Below are positions 1-11,134 of a DNA stretch of 23,591 nucleotides, piece by piece (position 1 is the stretch's first letter; every line of letters starts with the position of its first letter). The notes beneath the pieces were generated by a model. The model was not told where the DNA came from. It did not search any database and worked only from the letters and a program-made list of their open reading frames with translations. A program made the translations under genes and the position numbers. The DNA comes from Tritrichomonas musculus (lineage: Eukaryota; Parabasalia; Tritrichomonadida; Tritrichomonadidae): assembly GCA_039105265.1 (NCBI GenBank), contig JAPFFF010000401.1, positions 1 to 23,591 on the forward strand. Reading direction: 5' to 3'.

Positions 1-14
1 TAAAATCAGTAAAA

Positions 15-27
15 ATTAAAGCTTAAT
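15..27. repeat. Dyad with HindIII core in H-type monomers
   Basis: ATTAA and TTAAT flank a 3-base centre (AGC), and the overlapping AAGCTT at 19-24 is a HindIII site. The feature recurs every 131 bp in the roughly 120 H-type monomers. In X-type monomers four substitutions in 21-28 (21T, 23G, 24C, 28A) destroy both the dyad and the HindIII site. A HindIII digest would therefore give a ladder of 131-bp multiples whose spacing reports the H/X order. Whether any protein reads the dyad is unknown. Confidence 0.75.
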
Positions 28-44
28 CTCAGTTATTCTTATTC

Positions 45-52
45 AAACGTTT
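45..52. repeat. 8-bp palindrome AAACGTTT
   Basis: This perfect palindrome, with a central CpG, is present once per monomer in almost all monomers of every class. It is lost in the D1, D2 and D3 monomers, where 45 is T and 49 is A. The 49 change (CG to CA) is what deamination of a methylated CpG on the other strand would give, but a single ancestral mutation explains it equally well. It is a candidate binding site for a satellite-associated protein only by virtue of symmetry and conservation. Confidence 0.6.
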
Positions 53-53
53 C

Positions 54-63
54 TCACAAGTGA
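54..63. repeat. TCAC-AA-GTGA short inverted repeat
   Basis: Four-base arms surround an AA centre. The 60A variant (classes Ha, K, D1 and D3) breaks one arm, so the dyad marks the 60G monomers only. The site follows the AAACGTTT palindrome by one base. No known binding motif is claimed. Confidence 0.45.
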
Positions 64-105
64 ACAGAGTTAAATAAAACACAAATCTCAAACACTTTTG
101 TAAGA

Positions 106-111
106 TAATTA
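106..111. repeat. TAATTA palindrome with polymorphic right edge
   Basis: The palindrome extends to eight bases (ATAATTAT, 105-112) in monomers with 112T, which also creates TATAAA at 110-115. In the five monomers with 111G (M58, M59, M61, M62, M63) it is reduced to AATT. Position 112 (A or T) is the most freely alternating site in the array and occurs in both H and X backgrounds. No promoter is claimed from the TATAAA match in DNA this AT-rich. Confidence 0.5.
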
Positions 112-117
112 AAAACG

Positions 118-127
118 ATTTCGAAAT
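118..127. repeat. 10-bp palindrome ATTTCGAAAT, invariant in the array
   Basis: This is the longest perfect palindrome in the monomer, centred on TTCGAA (a BstBI/AsuII site). I saw no altered copy while reading the array, unlike the HindIII dyad and AAACGTTT. It shares the TTCG core of the CENP-B box but lacks the A and CGGG parts on either strand, so it is not a CENP-B box. Conservation through all monomer classes makes it the best candidate for a functional or structural element, which remains inference. Confidence 0.65.
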
Positions 128-131
128 TAAG

Positions 132-261
132 TAAAATCAGTAAAAATTAAAGCTTAATCTCAATTATTCTTATTCAAACGTTTCTCACAAGTGAACAGAG
201 TTAAATAAAACACAAATCTCAAACACTTTTGTAAGATAATTAAAACGATTTCGAAATTAAG
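132..261. repeat. M2, the only monomer off length (130 bp)
   Basis: This Ht-class monomer lacks one A in the A-run that is normally at monomer positions 111-115, so it has four A where M1 has five. Every later monomer start that I checked fits an exact 131-bp grid from 262, so this is the only net length change in the window. A homopolymer miscall in the assembly and a real deletion are both possible. Confidence 0.9.
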
Positions 262-785
262 TAAAATCAATAAAAATTAAAGCTTAATCTCAGTTATTCT
301 TATTCAAACGTTTCTCACAAATGAACAGAGTTAAATAAAACACAAATCTCAAACACTTTTGTAAGATAATTATAAACGATTTCGAAATTAAGTAAAATCA
401 GTAAAAATTAAAGCTTAATCTCAGTTATTCTTATTCAAACGTTTCTCACAAGTGAACAGAGTTAAATAAAACACAAATCTCAAACACTTTTGTAAGATAA
501 TTAAAAACGATTTCGAAATTAAGTAAAATCAATAAAGATTAAATCGCAATATCAATTATTCTTATTCAAACGTTTCTCACAAGTGAACAGAGTTAAATAA
601 AACACAAATCTCAAACACTTTTGTAAGATAATTATAAACGATTTCGAAATTAAGTAAAATCAGTAAAAATTAAAGCTTAATCTCAGTTATTCTTATTCAA
701 ACGTTTCTCACAAATGAACAGAGTTAAATAAAACACAAATCTCAAACACTTTTGTAAGATAATTAAAAACGATTTCGAAATTAAG

Positions 786-916
786 TAAAATCAGTAAAAA
801 TTAAAGCTTAATCTCAGTTATTCTTATTCTAACATTTCTCACAAATGAACAGAGTTAAATAAAACACAAATCTCAAACACTTTTGTAAGATAATTAAAAA
901 CGATTTCGAAATTAAG
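786..916. repeat. D1 monomer M7 (also M36, M68, M98)
   Basis: D1 monomers have 45T and 49A, which abolish the AAACGTTT palindrome and its CpG, on an Ha background (32G, 60A). The other copies are at 4585-4715, 8777-8907 and 12707-12837. M7 pairs with M68 and M36 with M98 in the large duplication, so only two independent D1 positions are needed. Confidence 0.85.
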
Positions 917-1571
917 TAAAATCAATAAAGATTAAATCGCAATATCAATTATTCTTATTCAAACGTTTCTCACAAGTGAACAGAGTTAAATAAAACACAA
1001 ATCTCAAACACTTTTGTAAGATAATTAAAAACGATTTCGAAATTAAGTAAAATCAATAAAGATTAAATCGCAATATCAATTATTCTTATTCAAACGTTTC
1101 TCACAAGTGAACAGAGTTAAATAAAACACAAATCTCAAACACTTTTGTAAGATAATTAAAAACGATTTCGAAATTAAGTAAAATCAGTAAAAATTAAAGC
1201 TTAATCTCAATTATTCCTATTCAAACGTTTCTCACAAGTGAACAGAGTTAAATAAAACACAAATCTCAAACACTTTTGTAAGATAATTAAAAACGATTTC
1301 GAAATTAAGTAAAATCAATAAAGATTAAATCGCAATATCAATTATTCTTATTCAAACGTTTCTCACAAGTGAACAGAGTTAAATAAAACACAAATCTCAA
1401 ACACTTTTGTAAGATAATTAAAAACGATTTCGAAATTAAGTAAAATCAATAAAGATTAAATCGCAATATCAATTATTCTTATTCAAACGTTTCTCACAAG
1501 TGAACAGAGTTAAATAAAACACAAATCTCAAACACTTTTGTAAGATAATTAAAAACGATTTCGAAATTAAG

Positions 1572-1702
1572 TAAAATCAGTAAAAATTAAATCGCAATAT
1601 CAATTATTCCTATTCAAACGTTTCTCACAAGTGAACAGAGTTAAATAAAACACAAATCTCAAACACTTTTGTAAGATAATTATAAACGATTTCGAAATTA
1701 AG
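1572..1702. repeat. Chimeric Xr monomer M13 (one of ten)
   Basis: Xr monomers have the left end of an H monomer (9G, 14A) joined to the X block at 21-28. Seven also have 39C (M13, M52, M71, M75, M114, M128, M148), otherwise typical of Hc; three have 39T (M38, M40, M102). They start at 1572, 4847, 5109, 6681, 9170, 9694, 13231, 14803, 16637 and 19257. M13, M52, M75, M114 and M128 each follow two X monomers. The mixed markers look like short conversion or crossover products between classes. Confidence 0.7.
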
Positions 1703-2488
1703 TAAAATCAGTAAAAATTAAAGCTTAATCTCAATTATTCTTATTCAAACGTTTCTCACAAGTGAACAGAGTTAAATAAAACACAAATCTCAAACACTTT
1801 TGTAAGATAATTATAAACGATTTCGAAATTAAGTAAAATCAATAAAGATTAAATCGCAATATCAATTATTCTTATTCAAACGTTTCTCACAAGTGAACAG
1901 AGTTAAATAAAACACAAATCTCAAACACTTTTGTAAGATAATTATAAACGATTTCGAAATTAAGTAAAATCAGTAAAAATTAAAGCTTAATCTCAATTAT
2001 TCCTATTCAAACGTTTCTCACAAGTGAACAGAGTTAAATAAAACACAAATCTCAAACACTTTTGTAAGATAATTAAAAACGATTTCGAAATTAAGTAAAA
2101 TCAATAAAGATTAAATCGCAATATCAATTATTCTTATTCAAACGTTTCTCACAAGTGAACAGAGTTAAATAAAACACAAATCTCAAACACTTTTGTAAGA
2201 TAATTATAAACGATTTCGAAATTAAGTAAAATCAGTAAAAATTAAAGCTTAATCTCAATTATTCTTATTCAAACGTTTCTCACAAGTGAACAGAGTTAAA
2301 TAAAACACAAATCTCAAACACTTTTGTAAGATAATTATAAACGATTTCGAAATTAAGTAAAATCAGTAAAAATTAAAGCTTAATCTCAGTTATTCTTATT
2401 CAAACGTTTCTCACAAATGAACAGAGTTAAATAAAACACAAATCTCAAACACTTTTGTAAGATAATTAAAAACGATTTCGAAATTAAG

Positions 2489-2619
2489 TAAAATCAGTAA
2501 AAATTAAAGCTTAATCTCAGTTATTCTTATTCAAACGTTTCTCACAAGTGAACAGAGTTAAATAAAATACACATCTCAAACACTTTTGTAAGATAATTAA
2601 AAACGATTTCGAAATTAAG
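2489..2619. repeat. Tag-E monomer M20 (also M82, M111)
   Basis: These Hg monomers carry 80T and 84C. Copies are at 2489-2619, 10611-10741 and 14410-14540. M20 and M82 pair in the large duplication. M111 stands where copy 1 has a plain Ha (M49), so it is a relocated or converted copy. Confidence 0.8.
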
Positions 2620-2881
2620 TAAAATCAATAAAGATTAAATCGCAATATCAATTATTCTTATTCAAACGTTTCTCACAAGTGAACAGAGTTAAATAAAACA
2701 CAAATCTCAAACACTTTTGTAAGATAATTAAAAACGATTTCGAAATTAAGTAAAATCAATAAAAATTAAAGCTTAATCTCAGTTATTCTTATTCAAACGT
2801 TTCTCACAAATGAACAGAGTTAAATAAAACACAAATCTCAAACACTTTTGTAAGATAATTAAAAACGATTTCGAAATTAAG

Positions 2882-3012
2882 TAAAATTAGTAAAGATTAA
2901 AGCGCAATATCAATTATTCTTATTCAAACGTTTCTCACAAATGAACAGAGTTAAATAAAACACAAATCTCAAACACTTTTGTAAGATAATTATAAACGAT
3001 TTCGAAATTAAG
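2882..3012. repeat. Rare K monomer M23
   Basis: This monomer has 7T, 9G and 14G, and in the variable block keeps 21G (as in H) but has 23G, 24C and 28A (as in X). It also has 32A with 60A and 112T. The block is thus intermediate between H and X, which fits either an evolutionary intermediate or a short conversion tract. Its only other copy is M85, the matching position in the second large block. Confidence 0.85.
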
Positions 3013-6000
3013 TAAAATCAATAAAAATTAAAGCTTAATCTCAGTTATTCTTATTCAAACGTTTCTCACAAATGAACAGAGTTAAATAAAACACAAATCT
3101 CAAACACTTTTGTAAGATAATTAAAAACGATTTCGAAATTAAGTAAAATCAGTAAAAATTAAAGCTTAATCTCAGTTATTCTTATTCAAACGTTTCTCAC
3201 AAATGAACAGAGTTAAATAAAACACAAATCTCAAACACTTTTGTAAGATAATTAAAAACGATTTCGAAATTAAGTAAAATCAGTAAAAATTAAAGCTTAA
3301 TCTCAGTTATTCTTATTCAAACGTTTCTCACAAGTGAACAGAGTTAAATAAAACACAAATCTCAAACACTTTTGTAAGATAATTAAAAACGATTTCGAAA
3401 TTAAGTAAAATCAATAAAGATTAAATCGCAATATCAATTATTCTTATTCAAACGTTTCTCACAAGTGAACAGAGTTAAATAAAACACAAATCTCAAACAC
3501 TTTTGTAAGATAATTATAAACGATTTCGAAATTAAGTAAAATCAGTAAAAATTAAAGCTTAATCTCAGTTATTCTTATTCAAACGTTTCTCACAAATGAA
3601 CAGAGTTAAATAAAACACAAATCTCAAACACTTTTGTAAGATAATTATAAACGATTTCGAAATTAAGTAAAATCAATAAAAATTAAAGCTTAATCTCAGT
3701 TATTCTTATTCAAACGTTTCTCACAAATGAACAGAGTTAAATAAAACACAAATCTCAAACACTTTTGTAAGATAATTAAAAACGATTTCGAAATTAAGTA
3801 AAATCAATAAAAATTAAAGCTTAATCTCAGTTATTCTTATTCAAACGTTTCTCACAAATGAACAGAGTTAAATAAAACACAAATCTCAAACACTTTTGTA
3901 AGATAATTAAAAACGATTTCGAAATTAAGTAAAATCAATAAAAATTAAAGCTTAATCTCAGTTATTCTTATTCAAACGTTTCTCACAAGTGAACAGAGTT
4001 AAATAAAACACAAATCTCAAACACTTTTGTAAGATAATTAAAAACGATTTCGAAATTAAGTAAAATCAATAAAAATTAAAGCTTAATCTCAGTTATTCTT
4101 ATTCAAACGTTTCTCACAAATGAACAGAGTTAAATAAAACACAAATCTCAAACACTTTTGTAAGATAATTATAAACGATTTCGAAATTAAGTAAAATCAG
4201 TAAAAATTAAAGCTTAATCTCAGTTATTCTTATTCAAACGTTTCTCACAAATGAACAGAGTTAAATAAAACACAAATCTCAAACACTTTTGTAAGATAAT
4301 TAAAAACGATTTCGAAATTAAGTAAAATCAATAAAGATTAAATCGCAATATCAATTATTCTTATTCAAACGTTTCTCACAAGTGAACAGAGTTAAATAAA
4401 ACACAAATCTCAAACACTTTTGTAAGATAATTATAAACGATTTCGAAATTAAGTAAAATCAATAAAAATTAAAGCTTAATCTCAGTTATTCTTATTCAAA
4501 CGTTTCTCACAAATGAACAGAGTTAAATAAAACACAAATCTCAAACACTTTTGTAAGATAATTAAAAACGATTTCGAAATTAAGTAAAATCAGTAAAAAT
4601 TAAAGCTTAATCTCAGTTATTCTTATTCTAACATTTCTCACAAATGAACAGAGTTAAATAAAACACAAATCTCAAACACTTTTGTAAGATAATTAAAAAC
4701 GATTTCGAAATTAAGTAAAATCAATAAAGATTAAATCGCAATATCAATTATTCTTATTCAAACGTTTCTCACAAGTGAACAGAGTTAAATAAAACACAAA
4801 TCTCAAACACTTTTGTAAGATAATTAAAAACGATTTCGAAATTAAGTAAAATCAGTAAAAATTAAATCGCAATATCAATTATTCTTATTCAAACGTTTCT
4901 CACAAGTGAACAGAGTTAAATAAAACACAAATCTCAAACACTTTTGTAAGATAATTAAAAACGATTTCGAAATTAAGTAAAATCAATAAAGATTAAATCG
5001 CAATATCAATTATTCTTATTCAAACGTTTCTCACAAGTGAACAGAGTTAAATAAAACACAAATCTCAAACACTTTTGTAAGATAATTAAAAACGATTTCG
5101 AAATTAAGTAAAATCAGTAAAAATTAAATCGCAATATCAATTATTCTTATTCAAACGTTTCTCACAAGTGAACAGAGTTAAATAAAACACAAATCTCAAA
5201 CACTTTTGTAAGATAATTATAAACGATTTCGAAATTAAGTAAAATCAGTAAAAATTAAAGCTTAATCTCAATTATTCCTATTCAAACGTTTCTCACAAGT
5301 GAACAGAGTTAAATAAAACACAAATCTCAAACACTTTTGTAAGATAATTATAAACGATTTCGAAATTAAGTAAAATCAATAAAGATTAAATCGCAATATC
5401 AATTATTCTTATTCAAACGTTTCTCACAAGTGAACAGAGTTAAATAAAACACAAATCTCAAACACTTTTGTAAGATAATTATAAACGATTTCGAAATTAA
5501 GTAAAATCAGTAAAAATTAAAGCTTAATCTCAATTATTCTTATTCAAACGTTTCTCACAAGTGAACAGAGTTAAATAAAACACAAATCTCAAACACTTTT
5601 GTAAGATAATTATAAACGATTTCGAAATTAAGTAAAATCAATAAAAATTAAAGCTTAATCTCAGTTATTCTTATTCAAACGTTTCTCACAAATGAACAGA
5701 GTTAAATAAAACACAAATCTCAAACACTTTTGTAAGATAATTAAAAACGATTTCGAAATTAAGTAAAATCAGTAAAAATTAAAGCTTAATCTCAGTTATT
5801 CTTATTCAAACGTTTCTCACAAATGAACAGAGTTAAATAAAACACAAATCTCAAACACTTTTGTAAGATAATTAAAAACGATTTCGAAATTAAGTAAAAT
5901 CAGTAAAAATTAAAGCTTAATCTCAATTATTCTTATTCAAACGTTTCTCACAAGTGAACAGAGTTAAATAAAACACAAATCTCAAACACTTTTGTAAGAT

Positions 6001-7466
6001 AATTAAAAACGATTTCGAAATTAAGTAAAATCAATAAAAATTAAAGCTTAATCTCAGTTATTCTTATTCAAACGTTTCTCACAAGTGAACAGAGTTAAAT
6101 AAAACACAAATCTCAAACACTTTTGTAAGATAATTAAAAACGATTTCGAAATTAAGTAAAATCAATAAAAATTAAAGCTTAATCTCAGTTATTCTTATTC
6201 AAACGTTTCTCACAAATGAACAGAGTTAAATAAAACACAAATCTCAAACACTTTTGTAAGATAATTAAAAACGATTTCGAAATTAAGTAAAATCAGTAAA
6301 AATTAAAGCTTAATCTCAGTTATTCTTATTCAAACGTTTCTCACAAATGAACAGAGTTAAATAAAACACAAATCTCAAACACTTTTGTAAGATAATTAAA
6401 AACGATTTCGAAATTAAGTAAAATCAATAAAGATTAAATCGCAATATCAATTATTCTTATTCAAACGTTTCTCACAAGTGAACAGAGTTAAATAAAACAC
6501 AAATCTCAAACACTTTTGTAAGATAATTAAAAACGATTTCGAAATTAAGTAAAATCAATAAAGATTAAATCGCAATATCAATTATTCTTATTCAAACGTT
6601 TCTCACAAGTGAACAGAGTTAAATAAAACACAAATCTCAAACACTTTTGTAAGATAATTAAAAACGATTTCGAAATTAAGTAAAATCAGTAAAAATTAAA
6701 TCGCAATATCAATTATTCCTATTCAAACGTTTCTCACAAGTGAACAGAGTTAAATAAAACACAAATCTCAAACACTTTTGTAAGATAATTATAAACGATT
6801 TCGAAATTAAGTAAAATCAGTAAAAATTAAAGCTTAATCTCAATTATTCCTATTCAAACGTTTCTCACAAGTGAACAGAGTTAAATAAAACACAAATCTC
6901 AAACACTTTTGTAAGATAATTATAAACGATTTCGAAATTAAGTAAAATCAGTAAAAATTAAAGCTTAATCTCAATTATTCCTATTCAAACGTTTCTCACA
7001 AGTGAACAGAGTTAAATAAAACACAAATCTCAAACACTTTTGTAAGATAATTAAAAACGATTTCGAAATTAAGTAAAATCAGTAAAAATTAAAGCTTAAT
7101 CTCAATTATTCCTATTCAAACGTTTCTCACAAGTGAACAGAGTTAAATAAAACACAAATCTCAAACACTTTTGTAAGATAATTAAAAACGATTTCGAAAT
7201 TAAGTAAAATCAGTAAAAATTAAAGCTTAATCTCAATTATTCCTATTCAAACGTTTCTCACAAGTGAACAGAGTTAAATAAAACACAAATCTCAAACACT
7301 TTTGTAAGATAATTATAAACGATTTCGAAATTAAGTAAAATCAGTAAAAATTAAAGCTTAATCTCAATTATTCTTATTCAAACGTTTCTCACAAGTGAAC
7401 AGAGTTAAATAAAACACAAATCTCAAACACTTTTGTAAGATAATTATAAACGATTTCGAAATTAAG

Positions 7467-8514
7467 TAAAATCAATAAAAATTAAAGCTTAATCTCAGTT
7501 ATTCTTATTCAAACGTTTCTCACAAATGAACAGAGTTAAATAAAACACAAATCTCAAACACTTTTGTAAGATAATTGAAAACGATTTCGAAATTAAGTAA
7601 AATCAGTAAAAATTAAAGCTTAATCTCAGTTATTCTTATTCAAACGTTTCTCACAAATGAACAGAGTTAAATAAAACACAAATCTCAAACACTTTTGTAA
7701 GATAATTGAAAACGATTTCGAAATTAAGTAAAATCAATAAAAATTAAAGCTTAATCTCAGTTATTCTTATTCAAACGTTTCTCACAAATGAACAGAGTTA
7801 AATAAAACACAAATCTCAAACACTTTTGTAAGATAATTATAAACGATTTCGAAATTAAGTAAAATCAGTAAAAATTAAAGCTTAATCTCAGTTATTCTTA
7901 TTCAAACGTTTCTCACAAGTGAACAGAGTTAAATAAAACACAAATCTCAAACACTTTTGTAAGATAATTGAAAACGATTTCGAAATTAATTAAAATCAAT
8001 AAAAATTAAAGCTTAATCTCAGTTATTCTTATTCAAACGTTTCTCACAAATGAACAGAGTTAAATAAAACACAAATCTCAAACACTTTTGTAAGATAATT
8101 GAAAACGATTTCGAAATTAATTAAAATCAGTAAAAATTAAAGCTTAATCTCAGTTATTCTTATTCAAACGTTTCTCACAAATGAACAGAGTTAAATAAAA
8201 CACAAATCTCAAACACTTTTGTAAGATAATTGAAAACGATTTCGAAATTAAGTAAAATCAATAAAAATTAAAGCTTAATCTCAGTTATTCTTATTCAAAC
8301 GTTTCTCACAAATGAACAGAGTTAAATAAAACACAAATCTCAAACACTTTTGTAAGATAATTATAAACGATTTCGAAATTAAGTAAAATCAGTAAAAATT
8401 AAAGCTTAATCTCAGTTATTCTTATTCAAACGTTTCTCACAAGTGAACAGAGTTAAATAAAACACAAATCTCAAACACTTTTGTAAGATAATTAAAAACG
8501 ATTTCGAAATTAAG
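7467..8514. repeat. Four-monomer tandem duplication with private 111G variant (M58-M65)
   Basis: M58-M61 and M62-M65 have the same class order (Ha with 9A, Ha with 9G, Ha with 9A and 112T, Hg), giving two 524-bp units at 7467-7990 and 7991-8514. The 111G change is found in M58, M59, M61, M62 and M63 and nowhere else in the window. M61 and M62 also end in T instead of G, making the junction TTAATTAA (a PacI site). The unit sits in the gap between the two large L blocks, and its second half overlaps the start of L copy 2. Confidence 0.75.
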
Positions 8515-9169
8515 TAAAATCAATAAAGATTAAATCGCAATATCAATTATTCTTATTCAAACGTTTCTCACAAGTGAACAGAGTTAAATAAAACACAAAT
8601 CTCAAACACTTTTGTAAGATAATTATAAACGATTTCGAAATTAAGTAAAATCAGTAAAAATTAAAGCTTAATCTCAGTTATTCTTATTCAAACGTTTCTC
8701 ACAAATGAACAGAGTTAAATAAAACACAAATCTCAAACACTTTTGTAAGATAATTAAAAACGATTTCGAAATTAAGTAAAATCAGTAAAAATTAAAGCTT
8801 AATCTCAGTTATTCTTATTCTAACATTTCTCACAAATGAACAGAGTTAAATAAAACACAAATCTCAAACACTTTTGTAAGATAATTAAAAACGATTTCGA
8901 AATTAAGTAAAATCAATAAAGATTAAATCGCAATATCAATTATTCTTATTCAAACGTTTCTCACAAGTGAACAGAGTTAAATAAAACACAAATCTCAAAC
9001 ACTTTTGTAAGATAATTATAAACGATTTCGAAATTAAGTAAAATCAATAAAGATTAAATCGCAATATCAATTATTCTTATTCAAACGTTTCTCACAAGTG
9101 AACAGAGTTAAATAAAACACAAATCTCAAACACTTTTGTAAGATAATTAAAAACGATTTCGAAATTAAG

Positions 9170-9300
9170 TAAAATCAGTAAAAATTAAATCGCAATATCA
9201 ATTATTCCTATTCAAACGTTTCTCACAAGTGAACAGAGTTAAATAAAACACAAATCTCAAACACTTTTGTAAGATAATTATAAACGATTTCGAAATTAAG
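9170..9300. repeat. M71, extra Xr monomer that shifts the L-block offset
   Basis: M3-M9 match M64-M70 at an offset of 61 monomers, while M10 onward matches M72 onward at 62. M71 (9G, 14A, X block, 39C, 112T) therefore has no partner in copy 1. M71 matches M75 and M69-M72 resembles M73-M76 (X, X, Xr, Hc), so a local 4-monomer exchange, or loss of one monomer from copy 1, could explain the step. Confidence 0.7.
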
Positions 9301-9955
9301 TAAAATCAGTAAAAATTAAAGCTTAATCTCAATTATTCCTATTCAAACGTTTCTCACAAGTGAACAGAGTTAAATAAAACACAAATCTCAAACACTTTTG
9401 TAAGATAATTAAAAACGATTTCGAAATTAAGTAAAATCAATAAAGATTAAATCGCAATATCAATTATTCTTATTCAAACGTTTCTCACAAGTGAACAGAG
9501 TTAAATAAAACACAAATCTCAAACACTTTTGTAAGATAATTAAAAACGATTTCGAAATTAAGTAAAATCAATAAAGATTAAATCGCAATATCAATTATTC
9601 TTATTCAAACGTTTCTCACAAGTGAACAGAGTTAAATAAAACACAAATCTCAAACACTTTTGTAAGATAATTAAAAACGATTTCGAAATTAAGTAAAATC
9701 AGTAAAAATTAAATCGCAATATCAATTATTCCTATTCAAACGTTTCTCACAAGTGAACAGAGTTAAATAAAACACAAATCTCAAACACTTTTGTAAGATA
9801 ATTATAAACGATTTCGAAATTAAGTAAAATCAGTAAAAATTAAAGCTTAATCTCAATTATTCCTATTCAAACGTTTCTCACAAGTGAACAGAGTTAAATA
9901 AAACACAAATCTCAAACACTTTTGTAAGATAATTATAAACGATTTCGAAATTAAG

Positions 9956-10086
9956 TAAAATCAATAAAGATTAAATCGCAATATCAATTATTCTTATTCA
10001 AACGTTTCTCACAAGTGAACAGAGTTAAATAAAACATAAATCTCAAACACTTTTGTAAGATAATTATAAACGATTTCGAAATTAAG
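9956..10086. repeat. Tag-F X monomer M77 (first of ten)
   Basis: Tag F is 82T on an X, 112T background. Copies start at 9956 (M77), 10218 (M79), 17292 (M133), 17947 (M138), 19912 (M153), 22008 (M169), 22270 (M171), 22663 (M174), 22925 (M176) and 23318 (M179). F is absent from M15 and M17, the partners of M77 and M79, and is concentrated toward the right end. Confidence 0.8.
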
Positions 10087-11003
10087 TAAAATCAGTAAAA
10101 ATTAAAGCTTAATCTCAATTATTCCTATTCAAACGTTTCTCACAAGTGAACAGAGTTAAATAAAACACAAATCTCAAACACTTTTGTAAGATAATTAAAA
10201 ACGATTTCGAAATTAAGTAAAATCAATAAAGATTAAATCGCAATATCAATTATTCTTATTCAAACGTTTCTCACAAGTGAACAGAGTTAAATAAAACATA
10301 AATCTCAAACACTTTTGTAAGATAATTATAAACGATTTCGAAATTAAGTAAAATCAGTAAAAATTAAAGCTTAATCTCAATTATTCTTATTCAAACGTTT
10401 CTCACAAGTGAACAGAGTTAAATAAAACACAAATCTCAAACACTTTTGTAAGATAATTATAAACGATTTCGAAATTAAGTAAAATCAATAAAAATTAAAG
10501 CTTAATCTCAGTTATTCTTATTCAAACGTTTCTCACAAATGAACAGAGTTAAATAAAACACAAATCTCAAACACTTTTGTAAGATAATTAAAAACGATTT
10601 CGAAATTAAGTAAAATCAGTAAAAATTAAAGCTTAATCTCAGTTATTCTTATTCAAACGTTTCTCACAAGTGAACAGAGTTAAATAAAATACACATCTCA
10701 AACACTTTTGTAAGATAATTAAAAACGATTTCGAAATTAAGTAAAATCAATAAAGATTAAATCGCAATATCAATTATTCTTATTCAAACGTTTCTCACAA
10801 GTGAACAGAGTTAAATAAAACACAAATCTCAAACACTTTTGTAAGATAATTAAAAACGATTTCGAAATTAAGTAAAATCAATAAAAATTAAAGCTTAATC
10901 TCAGTTATTCTTATTCAAACGTTTCTCACAAATGAACAGAGTTAAATAAAACACAAATCTCAAACACTTTTGTAAGATAATTAAAAACGATTTCGAAATT
11001 AAG

Positions 11004-11134
11004 TAAAATTAGTAAAGATTAAAGCGCAATATCAATTATTCTTATTCAAACGTTTCTCACAAATGAACAGAGTTAAATAAAACACAAATCTCAAACACTT
11101 TTGTAAGATAATTATAAACGATTTCGAAATTAAG
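11004..11134. repeat. Rare K monomer M85
   Basis: This carries the same unusual combination as M23 (7T, 21G with 23G/24C/28A, 60A, 112T), exactly 62 monomers (8122 bp) downstream. With only two copies, it is the strongest single marker that the two large blocks are duplicates. Confidence 0.85.

Larger units (their letters stand above)
1..131. repeat. Reference monomer M1 (class Hg)
   Basis: This is the first complete unit and serves as the position key. It has 32 G+C bases of 131 and is strand-asymmetric (about 59 A, 40 T, 19 C, 13 G). It contains a HindIII site at 19-24, an 8-bp palindrome at 45-52, a TCAC/GTGA dyad at 54-63, AATAAA at 73-78, TAATTA at 106-111 and a 10-bp palindrome at 118-127. 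CpG lies at 48-49, 116-117 and 122-123. A/T tracts recur at short intervals (2-5, 11-15, 18-20, 72-74, 76-79, 83-85, 90-92, 96-99, 111-115), which could favour bent DNA, although I have not computed curvature. The choice of base 1 is arbitrary; the true amplification junction cannot be told from a continuous array. Confidence 0.95.
262..7204. repeat. Large higher-order block L, copy 1 (M3-M55)
   Basis: The class order of these 53 monomers is matched by M64-M117. Landmarks are D1 at M7 and M36, tag E at M20, the rare K monomer at M23, Hg at M26 and M31, Xr at M38 and M40, and an X-X-Xr-Hc run at M50-M53. M3-M9 pair with M64-M70 and M10-M55 with M72-M117. At the scored sites I count about 13 base differences in 6943 bp, for example M8/M69 at 112, M14/M76 at 39, M15/M77 and M17/M79 at 82, M19/M81 at 9, M38/M100 at 9 and 14, and M49/M111 at 60, 80 and 84. 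This implies a recent block duplication. Similarity ends at M55; M56 (Hc) and M118 (X) differ. Confidence 0.85.

Noticed and set aside
73-78. Polyadenylation signals (AATAAA here, and at 8-13 of monomers with 9A)
   Set aside because: The match is expected often in DNA of about 75% A+T, there is no gene to terminate, and it repeats in each monomer.
118-127. Heat-shock element
   Set aside because: TTC and GAA are adjacent and lack the two-base spacing between inverted units that the element needs.
118-131. CENP-B box
   Set aside because: Only the TTCG core is present; the downstream A and CGGG are missing on both strands.
371-376. TATA box created by 112T
   Set aside because: TATAAA arises from a single common polymorphism in AT-rich repeat DNA with no downstream gene or start-site signal.
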